A stretch of 22,336 nucleotides of DNA from an uncultured Acinetobacter sp. (GCA_946623365.1 CAMORE010000018.1:1-22336); one strand, 5' to 3'; counted from the first letter of the stretch, positions 14,067-22,078 are shown. Notes: generated by a model from the sequence alone, not told the origin. Numbers and translations are program-made.

Positions 14067-14909
14067 ATGAAAATCTCTGCAATAAATTATCAATATGAAA
14101 AATCTGTGGGATTCAAATCAACATTTCCGGTTGCTTATTGGGTTCGAGAATCTAACGGGAGTTATGCTCCGGTAGCAACAAGAGAAATTGTTGAACCTTT
14201 GCACAGACAATTTGTTGAAGGATTAAATAATATATTGTTAACAAAAAAATCCGTAAAACAACTCAGGCTTGATGTAAAAGATAAAAAAGCTTCCGAAAGA
14301 ACATTAAACAGAAAATTAAGAGAAGTAATGGACGTTGCAATGCAAAGATTTAGAGCTTATATAAGTTCTTGTGACCCTGATTACAGATATGCTTCAGGAA
14401 AAGAGAGAGTTAGAGCATTCTATAACAATACAACAGGAGAGCTTGAAAATCCTTACGTAGTTTCTTATATAATTACAGGCGGGCATGTTTCAGATTTTAA
14501 TAAAAAATTTGCAAAGCCTCTTGGCAAACAAAAAAAGTTAAATAATGAAATTAAGACACGCAAATATATGCAACTACGTGAAGAATACATGAAAGAAGTT
14601 GAGTCAGGAAAAAATGATAATGAATTAAGGGAAAAATTTGCTGAGGAAACCGAAAAGATAAAAAAATATGAAACCAACGAACTTAAAGATGCAAGATGGA
14701 AATTTAATTACAAAGGTTTAGAATACGTAAAAGATTATATTAAACGAATAAAAGACAAAGATAAAAAACTTCAGGTTTTACATGCAAAATTTGAAATTCA
14801 AAGGGATGCAGAAGGAAATTTTATTGATTACCAATTTGTAGATGCCAGATTTTTACCTGAATTTGGACCTGATAGTCCGTTTGAGAAGTTAAAAAGATAT
14901 ATAGTCTAA
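14067..14909 (+). CDS. Unknown protein with MKISAIN-type N-terminus, 280 residues
   Basis: No recognised family. The ATG at 14067 gives MKISAINYQYEKSVGFKS. A TTG three codons upstream is also in frame but less likely. Neither has a good ribosome-binding site. The N-terminal segment resembles that of two other proteins in the window. Residues about 22-60 (FPVAYWVRESNGSYAPVATREIVEPLHRQ) look like a compact domain. The remainder is highly charged and helical, with long Lys/Glu/Arg stretches around 150-240 that suggest coiled coil, then a more ordered end (LQVLHAKFEIQRDAEG, DYQFVDARFLPEFGPDSPF). No signal peptide or membrane helix. The stop overlaps the convergent serB stop by 3-4 bases. Confidence 0.85.
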   Translation: MKISAINYQYEKSVGFKSTFPVAYWVRESNGSYAPVATREIVEPLHRQFVEGLNNILLTKKSVKQLRLDVKDKKASERTLNRKLREVMDVAMQRFRAYISSCDPDYRYASGKERVRAFYNNTTGELENPYVVSYIITGGHVSDFNKKFAKPLGKQKKLNNEIKTRKYMQLREEYMKEVESGKNDNELREKFAEETEKIKKYETNELKDARWKFNYKGLEYVKDYIKRIKDKDKKLQVLHAKFEIQRDAEGNFIDYQFVDARFLPEFGPDSPFEKLKRYIV

Positions 14910-15532
14910 ATATAATTTAAAATTAAACTCAAATCTTTTTCTTCAATTATAATATCAGCTTCTTTTTTTAGAATCGGTTTAGCGCAAAATGCAATTCGTT
15001 TACCTGCATATTTAAACATACTTAAATCATTTGCGCCATCGCCGACGGCAAGAGTATTTTCTTTTTTTACACCCAAAAGTTTTTGGAGTCTTTTTAGCAT
15101 TTCGCCTTTACTGTTATTAAACATCATCTCTCCACCGACTTGACCTGTTAAGCAGTTATCTTTTACATGCAGAGTATTTGCAAATTCCCCGTCTAAATTC
15201 AGTACATTTGCAAAATACGACGTTGCATTATGAAATCCGCCAGAGAAGCATACAACCTTGTATCCTTTTTCTTTTAATCCTTTTATTGCAGCTTTGGCTC
15301 CATTCATAAGGGGTAAATTATAACAAATCTTATTAACTGTTTGAACGGATAGCCCTTTAAGTAAATAAACACGCTCTGTAAGACTTTCAAAAAAGTCTAA
15401 CTCTCCTCTCATAGCTTTATCTGTAATTTCTTTGACTTTATCTTTTATTCCGAGTTCTTCGGCGAAAAACTCTAAAGTTTCGCCATCCATTAATGTTGAA
15501 TCAAAATCAAATACTGCAAGTTTGTTTGTCAT
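14906..15532 (-). CDS. serB: HAD-family phosphoserine phosphatase (SerB-like)
   Basis: Predicted to hydrolyse phosphoserine to serine, the last step of the phosphorylated pathway. The 208-residue protein has all HAD-IB motifs: the catalytic DFDST (9-13) with two aspartates, the serine motif CFSGGF (about 96-101), a lysine in SKGEMLKRL and GDGANDLSMF near 168-177. The cap region EFFAEELGI and MRGELDFFESL fits SerB-type HADs that process small phospho-substrates. The ATG at 15532 follows GAGGGGG, a strong binding site that lies in the repeat-derived palindrome upstream. A GTG 15 bases earlier (15547) is less likely. Its position after serA supports the serine role; other HAD-IB substrates cannot be excluded. 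Confidence 0.85.
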   Translation of the reverse strand: MTNKLAVFDFDSTLMDGETLEFFAEELGIKDKVKEITDKAMRGELDFFESLTERVYLLKGLSVQTVNKICYNLPLMNGAKAAIKGLKEKGYKVVCFSGGFHNATSYFANVLNLDGEFANTLHVKDNCLTGQVGGEMMFNNSKGEMLKRLQKLLGVKKENTLAVGDGANDLSMFKYAGKRIAFCAKPILKKEADIIIEEKDLSLILNYI

Positions 15533-15538
15533 TATTCC

Positions 15539-15573
15539 CCCTCGCACTAACCCTCTCCCGCAAAGGGCGAGGG
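15539..15573 (-). repeat. Repeat-like palindrome with two exclusive folds over the serB ribosome-binding site
   Basis: In the mRNA sense, CCCTCGC (15573-15567) can pair with GCGAGGG (15545-15539), which contains most of the serB Shine-Dalgarno sequence. Alternatively CCCTC-G-CCC (15573-15565) pairs with GGG-A-GAGGG (15559-15551), leaving the site free. Both folds use the same 5' strand. The base composition differs strongly from the surrounding AT-rich genome, typical of a dispersed intergenic repeat. Confidence 0.65.
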
Positions 15574-15616
15574 AACTAATATTCTGTCGTTGCGAACCCG
15601 ATTAGGTTGAAGCAAT

Positions 15617-15658
15617 CTAACTATGTAGTTAGTAGGGTGCAATTATTTGCACCACTAC
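15617..15658. repeat. Two further palindromes in the serA-serB gap
   Basis: CTAACTA-TG-TAGTTAG (15617-15632) is perfect. GGTGCAA (15636-15642) pairs with TTGCACC (15647-15653), with flanking GTAG and CTAC extending the stem past one bulged base. With 15539-15573 they fill nearly the whole 128-base gap. The stretch 15586-15616 (TCGTTGCGAACCC…GAAGCAATCT) resembles the 'tcgttgcgaa…gcaatc' type of dispersed repeat seen in many genomes. Confidence 0.65.
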
Positions 15659-15660
15659 GA

Positions 15661-17250
15661 TTATACTGTTAAATTTACATATTTAGGATTATGAACGCCG
15701 TCTATTTTTTCGATTGCTTTTAATGTTTCATCACTTACAGCAGAATCGATGTTAATGACCATAATTGATTCCTCGTGTTTATCATTTTTTTGAACAACGT
15801 TCATTGAACCGATATTGATGCCTTCTTCACCTATAACTTTTGCTACTTGTGCAATCATAGACGGTTTATTTGTGTGAGGAACTATAAGAACGTGTTTTTC
15901 AGGTCTGATACTTGTTTCGTATTCATTAATTTTAACGATTCTCGGAATATCTTTTGTTACAAGTGCTCCTGAGATAACGGTAGTTTCTTTATCTGTTGTT
16001 AATTTAACAGTGATTCTTCCTGCAAAATTTGATTTAGCTTTTGAATGTGATGAAACGATTTCAATTCCGCGATTTTTAGCAATAACAGGAGCGTTTACAT
16101 AATTAACACCTTCTAATCTTGAAGATAGAGCGCCTTTTAAGATGGCAACTTCTAGCGGCTGAATATCTAAATCTGCTAAATCACCATCAGCAGTAATATC
16201 AATTGATTTAATTGCGCCTGATGAAAGTTGAACAGCAAGCTCTCCCGTATTTTCCGCGATTTTCATGTAATCTTTCACAGGCTCTAACTTATCAGGTCTT
16301 AGAGATGGTATATTAACGGCAGAAGATGCGGAACCTCCTGATAAAACTTCTTTAATCTGTTCCGCTACATCGATTGCAACGTTCATTTGAGCTTCTGTAG
16401 TGCTTGCTCCAAGGTGAGGAGTTAAAACAATGTTCTTTTCGCATTGAATTAAAGGACATTCTTGAATATTCGGTTCGTTTTCGTAAACATCAATTGCCGC
16501 ACCTGCTACATAACCGCTATTGATAGCCTCTTTTAAATCATTTTCATTTATGATACCGCCTCTTGCGCAATTAATAAGTCTAACACCTTGTTTCATCTTT
16601 GTTATTGTATCTTTATTAATCATGTTTAATGTATCTTTTGTCTTAGGAACGTGAACTGTTATAAAATCACATCTTCCCCAAAAGTTATCAAGGTTTTCAA
16701 TATATTCTGCTCCTTTTTTCTCGACAACCTCTTTAGAGCTAAACGGATCATAAACAATTACTTTCATTCCGAGTGCTAAAGCAACTTCGCCGACATGAGA
16801 GCCTATTTTACCAAAACCGATTATTCCGAGAGTTTTCTTGTATAATTCCGTTCCTGTATATTTACTCCTGTCCCATTTCCCTTCTTTTGTTGAAGTGGCT
16901 GCAGGAGCTATATTCCTTGCCAGAGCAAGCATAAGAGCAAGCGTATGTTCTGAAGCTGCCATTGTGTTCCCATCCGGTGAATTAACAACAATTATACCTT
17001 TTTGTGTTGCTGCATTTAAGTCAATGTTATCAACTCCGACGCCGGCTCTTCCTATAATTTTTAAATTTACTCCCGCTTCTATAATTTTAGGAGTTACTTT
17101 TGTTTGGCTTCTAACCATTAAAGCATCATAATCAGGAATTATTTTTGCTAAATCATCCTCGCTCATAGTAGGCAAAAAATCAACATCCGCAACTGCTTCA
17201 ATTATTTTCCCCGCTGATTCATTTATTTTATCCGTTACTAAAACTTTCAT
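15661..17250 (-). CDS. serA: D-3-phosphoglycerate dehydrogenase
   Basis: Oxidises 3-phosphoglycerate to 3-phosphohydroxypyruvate with NAD+, the first committed step to serine. The 529-residue length is that of the long type-I form, which has an extra domain (about 315-450) between the catalytic core and the C-terminal ACT domain (about 455-529, VLIVPHTNKPSMIAQVAKVIG). The Rossmann motif is GIIGFGKIG (142-150). The catalytic triad is visible as R230 (NCARGGI), E259 (YENEPN) and H279 (TPHLGAST). GGGAGG precedes the ATG by 5 bases. The ACT domain commonly gives serine feedback. The gene lies between the 121-residue unknown and serB. Confidence 0.96.
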   Translation of the reverse strand: MKVLVTDKINESAGKIIEAVADVDFLPTMSEDDLAKIIPDYDALMVRSQTKVTPKIIEAGVNLKIIGRAGVGVDNIDLNAATQKGIIVVNSPDGNTMAASEHTLALMLALARNIAPAATSTKEGKWDRSKYTGTELYKKTLGIIGFGKIGSHVGEVALALGMKVIVYDPFSSKEVVEKKGAEYIENLDNFWGRCDFITVHVPKTKDTLNMINKDTITKMKQGVRLINCARGGIINENDLKEAINSGYVAGAAIDVYENEPNIQECPLIQCEKNIVLTPHLGASTTEAQMNVAIDVAEQIKEVLSGGSASSAVNIPSLRPDKLEPVKDYMKIAENTGELAVQLSSGAIKSIDITADGDLADLDIQPLEVAILKGALSSRLEGVNYVNAPVIAKNRGIEIVSSHSKAKSNFAGRITVKLTTDKETTVISGALVTKDIPRIVKINEYETSIRPEKHVLIVPHTNKPSMIAQVAKVIGEEGINIGSMNVVQKNDKHEESIMVINIDSAVSDETLKAIEKIDGVHNPKYVNLTV

Positions 17251-17305
17251 TTATCCTCCCTTTTGTTTGGTGTGTCAAACGATACACTACAAGCTTTATT
17301 TTTGT

Positions 17306-17327
17306 TGTTGGGGTTTCTACCCCAACA
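17306..17327. repeat. Perfect hairpin TGTTGGGG-TTTCTA-CCCCAACA before serA
   Basis: Eight-base perfect arms with a 6-base loop lie in the 95-base gap upstream of serA. Neither strand has a T-run directly after it, so a simple terminator is unlikely. It could be an mRNA processing or stability element, a weak attenuator, or a dispersed repeat. Confidence 0.6.
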
Positions 17328-17345
17328 TACTTACTTATTTATGTA

Positions 17346-17711
17346 TTACATTGCTAATTTCTTTTCTAAGATTTCTATTGCACTCATTGTAGCATTATAA
17401 ATTCTTGTAGAAAGCTCTTCCTCGTTTGCTTTTTTACTTAGTATGGCACAACCTGTTCCATGTTTTGAAATTTTTCCAACTGAAAAAAATGTTCGCAATA
17501 CAACAGGAATATCTTTTTTCGCAATAACTATATACATATCTTCTTTGGGAAGATATTTTGTTTCTTTGTTTTTTGTTATAAAAATATCCATACCTTTATC
17601 TTCTGCAATCTTCTTAATTGCTTTCAGACTGGGAATACTTTCAGGAGCAATTCTGGTTAATTGTACATTTCCTGCTCCAAAATTTGTCATATTTACTTTG
17701 TCGATATTCAT
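17346..17711 (-). CDS. Unknown 121-residue protein with MNIDKVN-type N-terminus in the serine cluster
   Basis: No recognised family. MNIDKVNMTNFGAGN at the start resembles the N-termini of two other unknowns here. The rest looks like a small alpha/beta domain: a helix (IPSLKAIKKIAEDKGM, 27-42), then strands DIFITKNK and MYIVIAKKDIPVVLRTFF, and a C-terminal helix (EELSTRIYNATMSAIEILEKKL). No signal peptide or membrane helix. Its ATG comes 3 bases after the stop of the aminotransferase gene, with AAAAGGAT upstream, so the two are co-translated. serA follows after 95 bases. The tight coupling suggests a role linked to that aminotransferase, but none can be assigned. Confidence 0.85.
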   Translation of the reverse strand: MNIDKVNMTNFGAGNVQLTRIAPESIPSLKAIKKIAEDKGMDIFITKNKETKYLPKEDMYIVIAKKDIPVVLRTFFSVGKISKHGTGCAILSKKANEEELSTRIYNATMSAIEILEKKLAM

Positions 17712-17714
17712 ATT

Positions 17715-18869
17715 TTATCCTTTTGCAAGTTCTTCTATTACCGTTGCAACCCCTTTGCCGAGTTCAAATTTGTAACCCAATTTATACAGTGTTGCTTCTA
17801 ACGCTCCGACTGCTGAGATAACATCTCTATCGCAAACAAAACCTAATGTACCCATTCTGAATATTTTATCTTTTAAAGCATTTTGACCGTTTGCAACAAG
17901 TACATCAAAATCTTCTTTTATGGTTTTTCTTATGTCAGGAATGCTGATTCCTTCCGGAGGATAAATAGAGGTGATTGAGTGGCTTGCGTTCTTATCATCT
18001 TTGACGACAAGCTCTAAACCGATTGCTCTGATAGCAGCTCTTAGAGCCATAGCATGGCGTTTGTGACGCGCATTCATGTTTTCAATGCCGTCAGACTTAA
18101 TCATTTCCAGAGCTTTGTCTAAACCGCAGAACAAGTTTACAGCCGGAGTAAACGGGGTAGAATCCGCTTGAACGGATTTTCTGTATGCGCTCCAATCCCA
18201 GTAGAAACTTGGATGCTTGCAATTTTCATAAACTTTCCAAGCCCGTTCATTAGCAACAAGAAAAGCTAACCCCGGCGGAATCATAAAACCTTTTTGCGAG
18301 CCTGAAACAAGAACGTCAATACCCCATTCATCAGGATTACATTCCATTGCACAAACTGATGTAACTCCGTCAACTACAGATAATGCACCATGTTCACGAA
18401 TAATAGAACAAAGTGTTTTAACATCATTTGCTGCACCTGTTGAAGTTTCAGAATGTGTCAATGTTACGATTTTTATTTTCTTTTCTGTATCTTCTGACAA
18501 TCTTTTTTTCAAAACTTCCGGATCAATCACTTCACCTGTTTCAACTTCAATTTTTTCAACAATAGCACCTCTGGATTCCGCAATTTTCGCCCAACGGTTT
18601 CCAAAATTTCCTAAAACAAGTGACAAAACATGGTCACCTTCGTTTACTAAGTTTTCTAATGCAGCGCACATTGCACCTGTTCCTGATGAAGTATAAACAA
18701 AGACGTCATTTTTTGTTCTAAAAACATATTTCAAATTTTCATAAACATTATGTAATATTTTTGAAAACTCACTGCTTCTGTGTCCAATCGGATGTTTTGC
18801 AATCTCTAACATTACACTTTCCGGTACAGGTGTAGGTCCCGGAATCATCAAAAAAGTTTTATCCTTCAT
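17715..18869 (-). CDS. Class V aminotransferase, probable (phospho)serine / serine-pyruvate type
   Basis: A PLP-dependent fold-type I enzyme of the alanine-glyoxylate/serine-pyruvate aminotransferase subgroup, of 384 residues. MIPGPTPVPESVM (8-20) is the subgroup signature, SSGTGAMCAALENL (61-74) forms the phosphate-binding turn, and K193 in SGSQKGFMIPPG is the PLP lysine. Classical SerC differs in sequence. In several lineages that lack SerC, a class V enzyme of this kind sits next to serA and is thought to supply the transamination step. Context here (serA, serB in the same direction) supports that reading. Direct glyoxylate or pyruvate use remains possible. AAGGAG precedes the ATG. An extended -10 box lies at 18907-18915. 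Confidence 0.88.
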   Translation of the reverse strand: MKDKTFLMIPGPTPVPESVMLEIAKHPIGHRSSEFSKILHNVYENLKYVFRTKNDVFVYTSSGTGAMCAALENLVNEGDHVLSLVLGNFGNRWAKIAESRGAIVEKIEVETGEVIDPEVLKKRLSEDTEKKIKIVTLTHSETSTGAANDVKTLCSIIREHGALSVVDGVTSVCAMECNPDEWGIDVLVSGSQKGFMIPPGLAFLVANERAWKVYENCKHPSFYWDWSAYRKSVQADSTPFTPAVNLFCGLDKALEMIKSDGIENMNARHKRHAMALRAAIRAIGLELVVKDDKNASHSITSIYPPEGISIPDIRKTIKEDFDVLVANGQNALKDKIFRMGTLGFVCDRDVISAVGALEATLYKLGYKFELGKGVATVIEELAKG

Positions 18870-18906
18870 AATATCTCCTTATATCCCCATAAAAAACTAT
18901 AAATAT

Positions 18907-18915
18907 ATTTTAACA
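18907..18915 (-). promoter_or_regulatory. Extended -10 promoter element for the serine cluster
   Basis: The minus strand has TGTTAAAAT, 38 bases before the aminotransferase ATG, the same form as the box at 8302-8310. Confidence 0.5.
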
Positions 18916-18960
18916 TGATAGTTGCAAAATATTTATCTTTTTACAAATCATAACAATTTA

Positions 18961-18989
18961 TTGGAAATTTAAAATGTTTAAAATATAAT
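18961..18989 (+). promoter_or_regulatory. Promoter candidate for the 197-residue gene
   Basis: TTGGAA and TATAAT are separated by exactly 17 bases. Transcription would start near 18996, 28 bases before the ATG. Confidence 0.6.
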
Positions 18990-19023
18990 GAACATACATA
19001 ATATATGAGGGAGTATAAAATAT

Positions 19024-19617
19024 ATGTCAAACAGTGAAAGTGTCGGAAAAAAGATAGTAGAAGCTTTGAAAAAGCAAGCTGAAAATATAGAAGTTCCTGA
19101 AAATGTTGATTTTGAAACATCAAGTAATGATGTATCCGAAAATTCTTCAGATATTTTTGCGGATAATAATGATATATTTGCAGAACCGGAAACTCCGGTT
19201 TTAAATAAAAAATCAAACTTTTTTGACGATGTGGAAGATGACAGAGATTCTTTTTATAATGAGCCTTCTCCGGCTCCGTCTTCTGTATTGAGTAATGCGT
19301 CAGAAGAATTTGAAATGCCTGCGAATATTGCAGTACTGAAAAAATTAATATCACAATTGCCAAGTGGTGTTTCAAGACATACAGGTGCGCAAATTATAAA
19401 ACAAACAATGGAAGCTTTAGGAATTTCGATGAAGAGTGTTCTGCAAGATGCTCAACAAGTACAAGAAGGTTTGAAAGTATCTGCAAGAGAGTGTCAGGCA
19501 TCAATTCAAGAATATAAAAAACAAATTATGGTACTTGAAAAGCAGTCTCAAAGTTATCAAAAGCAATATTCTGCATTGAATGATTTAATCAGCTTATTCA
19601 TACAAACAACAAAATAA
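19024..19617 (+). CDS. Unknown acidic/coiled-coil protein, 197 residues
   Basis: No recognised family. Three parts are visible. A short amphipathic helix (VGKKIVEALKKQ, 7-18) leads. An acidic, Ser/Asn/Asp-rich region (20-98) follows that is likely disordered, with repeats of DIF(A) (DIFADNNDIFAEPE, 43-56). A helical C-terminal half (100-197) begins NIAVLKKLISQLPSGVSRHTGAQIIKQTMEALG and continues as a coiled coil (VQEGLKVSARECQASIQEYKKQI). No signal or membrane segment. The arrangement suits a scaffold or cell-envelope-associated adaptor, but this is inference only. GGGAG lies 10 bases before the ATG. It is divergent from the serine cluster. Confidence 0.9.
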   Translation: MSNSESVGKKIVEALKKQAENIEVPENVDFETSSNDVSENSSDIFADNNDIFAEPETPVLNKKSNFFDDVEDDRDSFYNEPSPAPSSVLSNASEEFEMPANIAVLKKLISQLPSGVSRHTGAQIIKQTMEALGISMKSVLQDAQQVQEGLKVSARECQASIQEYKKQIMVLEKQSQSYQKQYSALNDLISLFIQTTK

Positions 19618-19638
19618 TTTGTTTGATTAATTATTATT

Positions 19639-19681
19639 AAATAAGTTAATGCTGCTATAACAGGGCATTAACTTATTTTTT
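19639..19681. terminator. Bidirectional terminator between convergent genes
   Basis: Perfect 14-base arms (19639-19652 and 19665-19678) flank a 12-base loop, with T-runs at the right end and A-runs at the left. The stop codon of the 801-residue gene (19673-19675) lies inside the right arm. Confidence 0.92.
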
Positions 19682-22078
19682 ATGTTTGTTTTTTTCTTTT
19701 AGTTTTTTCTTGTATTCCAACTGTTTTTCTATATCGGCTTTTTTGTGCTGATTATCCTTGTTAATAGGAGAATTTTTTTTATCATCAGGCTTTTTATATG
19801 AAAGTTTATACAAAATTCCGTCAATATCAAAGCCTTTTGCTCTGAGAGCCGGTATTTTTTCGTGCGGTATATTAGTGATACTGGCTTTAAGGTCACTCTT
19901 AAATTTATTTGAATATAATTTATATATTTCATTCTCAGAAAGGTTATTAATAATAGGAATATATCTTTCCAAGTATGTATTTAAACCCATGTTTAAGATA
20001 GAAATTGTATCTGCTGCAATTTTTGAATTATATTCACCGGTAATCGTAGAAGAATTTAAAATATCGCCGATTTGGTGAGTTGGAATACCTTTGTTAAAAA
20101 GTTCTACAGCTATATTTTTTATTTCTGTATTCAGGATATTGTTTTTAGTAATTGCATTTATAATTGAATTGGTTTCATTTTCGTTAAACCCAAGTTCAAA
20201 GAAGAATTTTTTATCAGCATCATTTGTTGTTGTCTTCTTTTCATGTTTGTCTATAAGCTCTTTAAACATATACGGATTAAAATTAGATATTGTTTCAATA
20301 TCATAACCGAAATCTATTAATTTTCTTACATCGGGGCTTGTTTTTGGATTTTGTAAAAGACTAACATATATATCCATTTTTTTAGGGTTTAAATTGTCGC
20401 ATCGGTCTGCTTTATAAAGCTTAAGTAGTTTAGCGGAATCAAGTATTTTGGGTAAACTTTTGATGTTTAAATCGTCTTTATTCAAAACAGATTCTATCAA
20501 TGAAATTTGATCCTGCGATTTATTTATTGCAGATAGGATAGCAACTTTTTCATCTGCTGTAACGTCATTTCTCGTGAGAACCTTTCTTGTTACCCCAACG
20601 GTCGTTTCGGTTGTTAAATCTGCAATTGATACTATATTTTCCGCAGAATATTGCTGATTTACGCACATATCTTCCAGCAAGTCTTTACAGTAATTCTTTT
20701 GGGCATTTTTTAATAATCCGTTTAAAAGTTTTTCATCATACTTACGACCTGTAACAAAATTTTTGTATAACTCTATATCATTATTGACAAAGTGTTGTAT
20801 AACATTTTCCGTAAAATTTTCAGTTTCTCGGTTTTCAAAATTATTTTCTGCCAGCTCTGTCAGTATTTCAGAATCACTCTCACCTGATAAGGTATTATAT
20901 GCATCTGTTAATTCTTCATTAGAGGCATTATTTGCCATGCCGTATTGAATTAATTCATCAGCAGGCATGCTTTTGGAATTATTTTTATTAAAAATCTTTT
21001 TGACCGCAAAATCCAAAATCTGTTTTGCAAATTTTGAATCTTCGGTATTATCATTAGATTTATTTAATAATTCGCAGAAAGTTTTTGCGGAAATATTATG
21101 GTTTTCTTGTTTATAACTTTCTAAAACCGTTATATTTTTTTCAATATTTTCAGGTGTTATATTTGCTGTGCAAGATAAAATATTTTCACTTAAAGTTTCG
21201 TTTTGTGCATAAAACCTGTTATTTTCTAAAGCTTTTTTAAGAAATGAAATTTTAGCATTTAAGAATTCTTTATTTTGACAGCCTGATATGAGTTTCTCAA
21301 ATAACTTTAGAGTTTGTTTATTTACACATAAAAATAAACGTTTGTCGCCAAGTATAAATCTTACAAATTCTCTTTGAGAAGAATTAGTGCAAAATTTTGA
21401 CAATTCAAATGAGGCAGCAGATTTCTGACGTTCCTCATCAAAAGCCGGTACAGGATTCTCTTTAATTTCAGTATTTTCTTGATTTGATTTTGTTAAGCCG
21501 TAATTATTTTTTAATTCAGAATTTTGTATTATACCTTGTTGTTTAATACATTCATTTTTGAGAACTTCTTTTTCCGCTTGTGAATAAGGAGTGTTATTAA
21601 TTTGGTTTTGAATTATTAAAAGTTCTTCCTGATTAGTAACGGATTTTATGTTCGCTATATATTGTTTAAAAGGCAAATACTCATTGTTGTTATTGTCTAT
21701 ATCAGATAAAACAGCAGTATTATCATAATCAAGAATTTCAGATGCAGGAGAATCTTGCTGATTAACTTGTGTATCTGCGGAACTTGCTTCAATATTGGAA
21801 AAGTTTTCTGCATTCAGTATATTATTATCTGATTTTACAAATTGTTCCTGATTATATTGATTATTACCGGATAATCCGTTTAAGAGCTGTTCTCCGTCAT
21901 ATTCAGTAAATCCCTGAGCTTGAGCTTCTCCTGATAAATTGTATGTTAAATATTCATTTTCGGCATTAGTAAGTTTTGTGTCAAAATCATTAACATTTTC
22001 TGTAGAATTTTCGACAACATTATTATTTATTATTTTTTGCTGATTTTCTTCAGCAGTTTTTTCTATTTCAAAACCCAT
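19673..22078 (-). CDS. Large unknown protein, Asn/Glu-rich N-terminus and helical-repeat C-terminal half, 801 residues
   Basis: No recognised family. The first ~215 residues are rich in Asn, Glu, Gln and Ser and likely disordered. From about 225 on the protein is all-helical. Near the C-terminus a short motif of form LxxxG(F/Y/I/L)xxxx(I/L) recurs: LIDFGYDIETI (about 587-597), FFELGFNENETN (627-637), LFNKGIPTHQIGDI (660-673), ILNMGLNTYLERYI (694-707) and LRAKGFDIDGIL (745-756). This suggests a helical solenoid for protein binding. The last ~35 residues are very Lys-rich. No signal peptide or membrane helix, and only few cysteines. ATG at 22078 has a weak TAGG upstream. Probably a scaffold or interaction protein; lineage-restricted as far as I can judge. 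Confidence 0.88.
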   Translation of the reverse strand: MGFEIEKTAEENQQKIINNNVVENSTENVNDFDTKLTNAENEYLTYNLSGEAQAQGFTEYDGEQLLNGLSGNNQYNQEQFVKSDNNILNAENFSNIEASSADTQVNQQDSPASEILDYDNTAVLSDIDNNNNEYLPFKQYIANIKSVTNQEELLIIQNQINNTPYSQAEKEVLKNECIKQQGIIQNSELKNNYGLTKSNQENTEIKENPVPAFDEERQKSAASFELSKFCTNSSQREFVRFILGDKRLFLCVNKQTLKLFEKLISGCQNKEFLNAKISFLKKALENNRFYAQNETLSENILSCTANITPENIEKNITVLESYKQENHNISAKTFCELLNKSNDNTEDSKFAKQILDFAVKKIFNKNNSKSMPADELIQYGMANNASNEELTDAYNTLSGESDSEILTELAENNFENRETENFTENVIQHFVNNDIELYKNFVTGRKYDEKLLNGLLKNAQKNYCKDLLEDMCVNQQYSAENIVSIADLTTETTVGVTRKVLTRNDVTADEKVAILSAINKSQDQISLIESVLNKDDLNIKSLPKILDSAKLLKLYKADRCDNLNPKKMDIYVSLLQNPKTSPDVRKLIDFGYDIETISNFNPYMFKELIDKHEKKTTTNDADKKFFFELGFNENETNSIINAITKNNILNTEIKNIAVELFNKGIPTHQIGDILNSSTITGEYNSKIAADTISILNMGLNTYLERYIPIINNLSENEIYKLYSNKFKSDLKASITNIPHEKIPALRAKGFDIDGILYKLSYKKPDDKKNSPINKDNQHKKADIEKQLEYKKKLKEKNKHKK

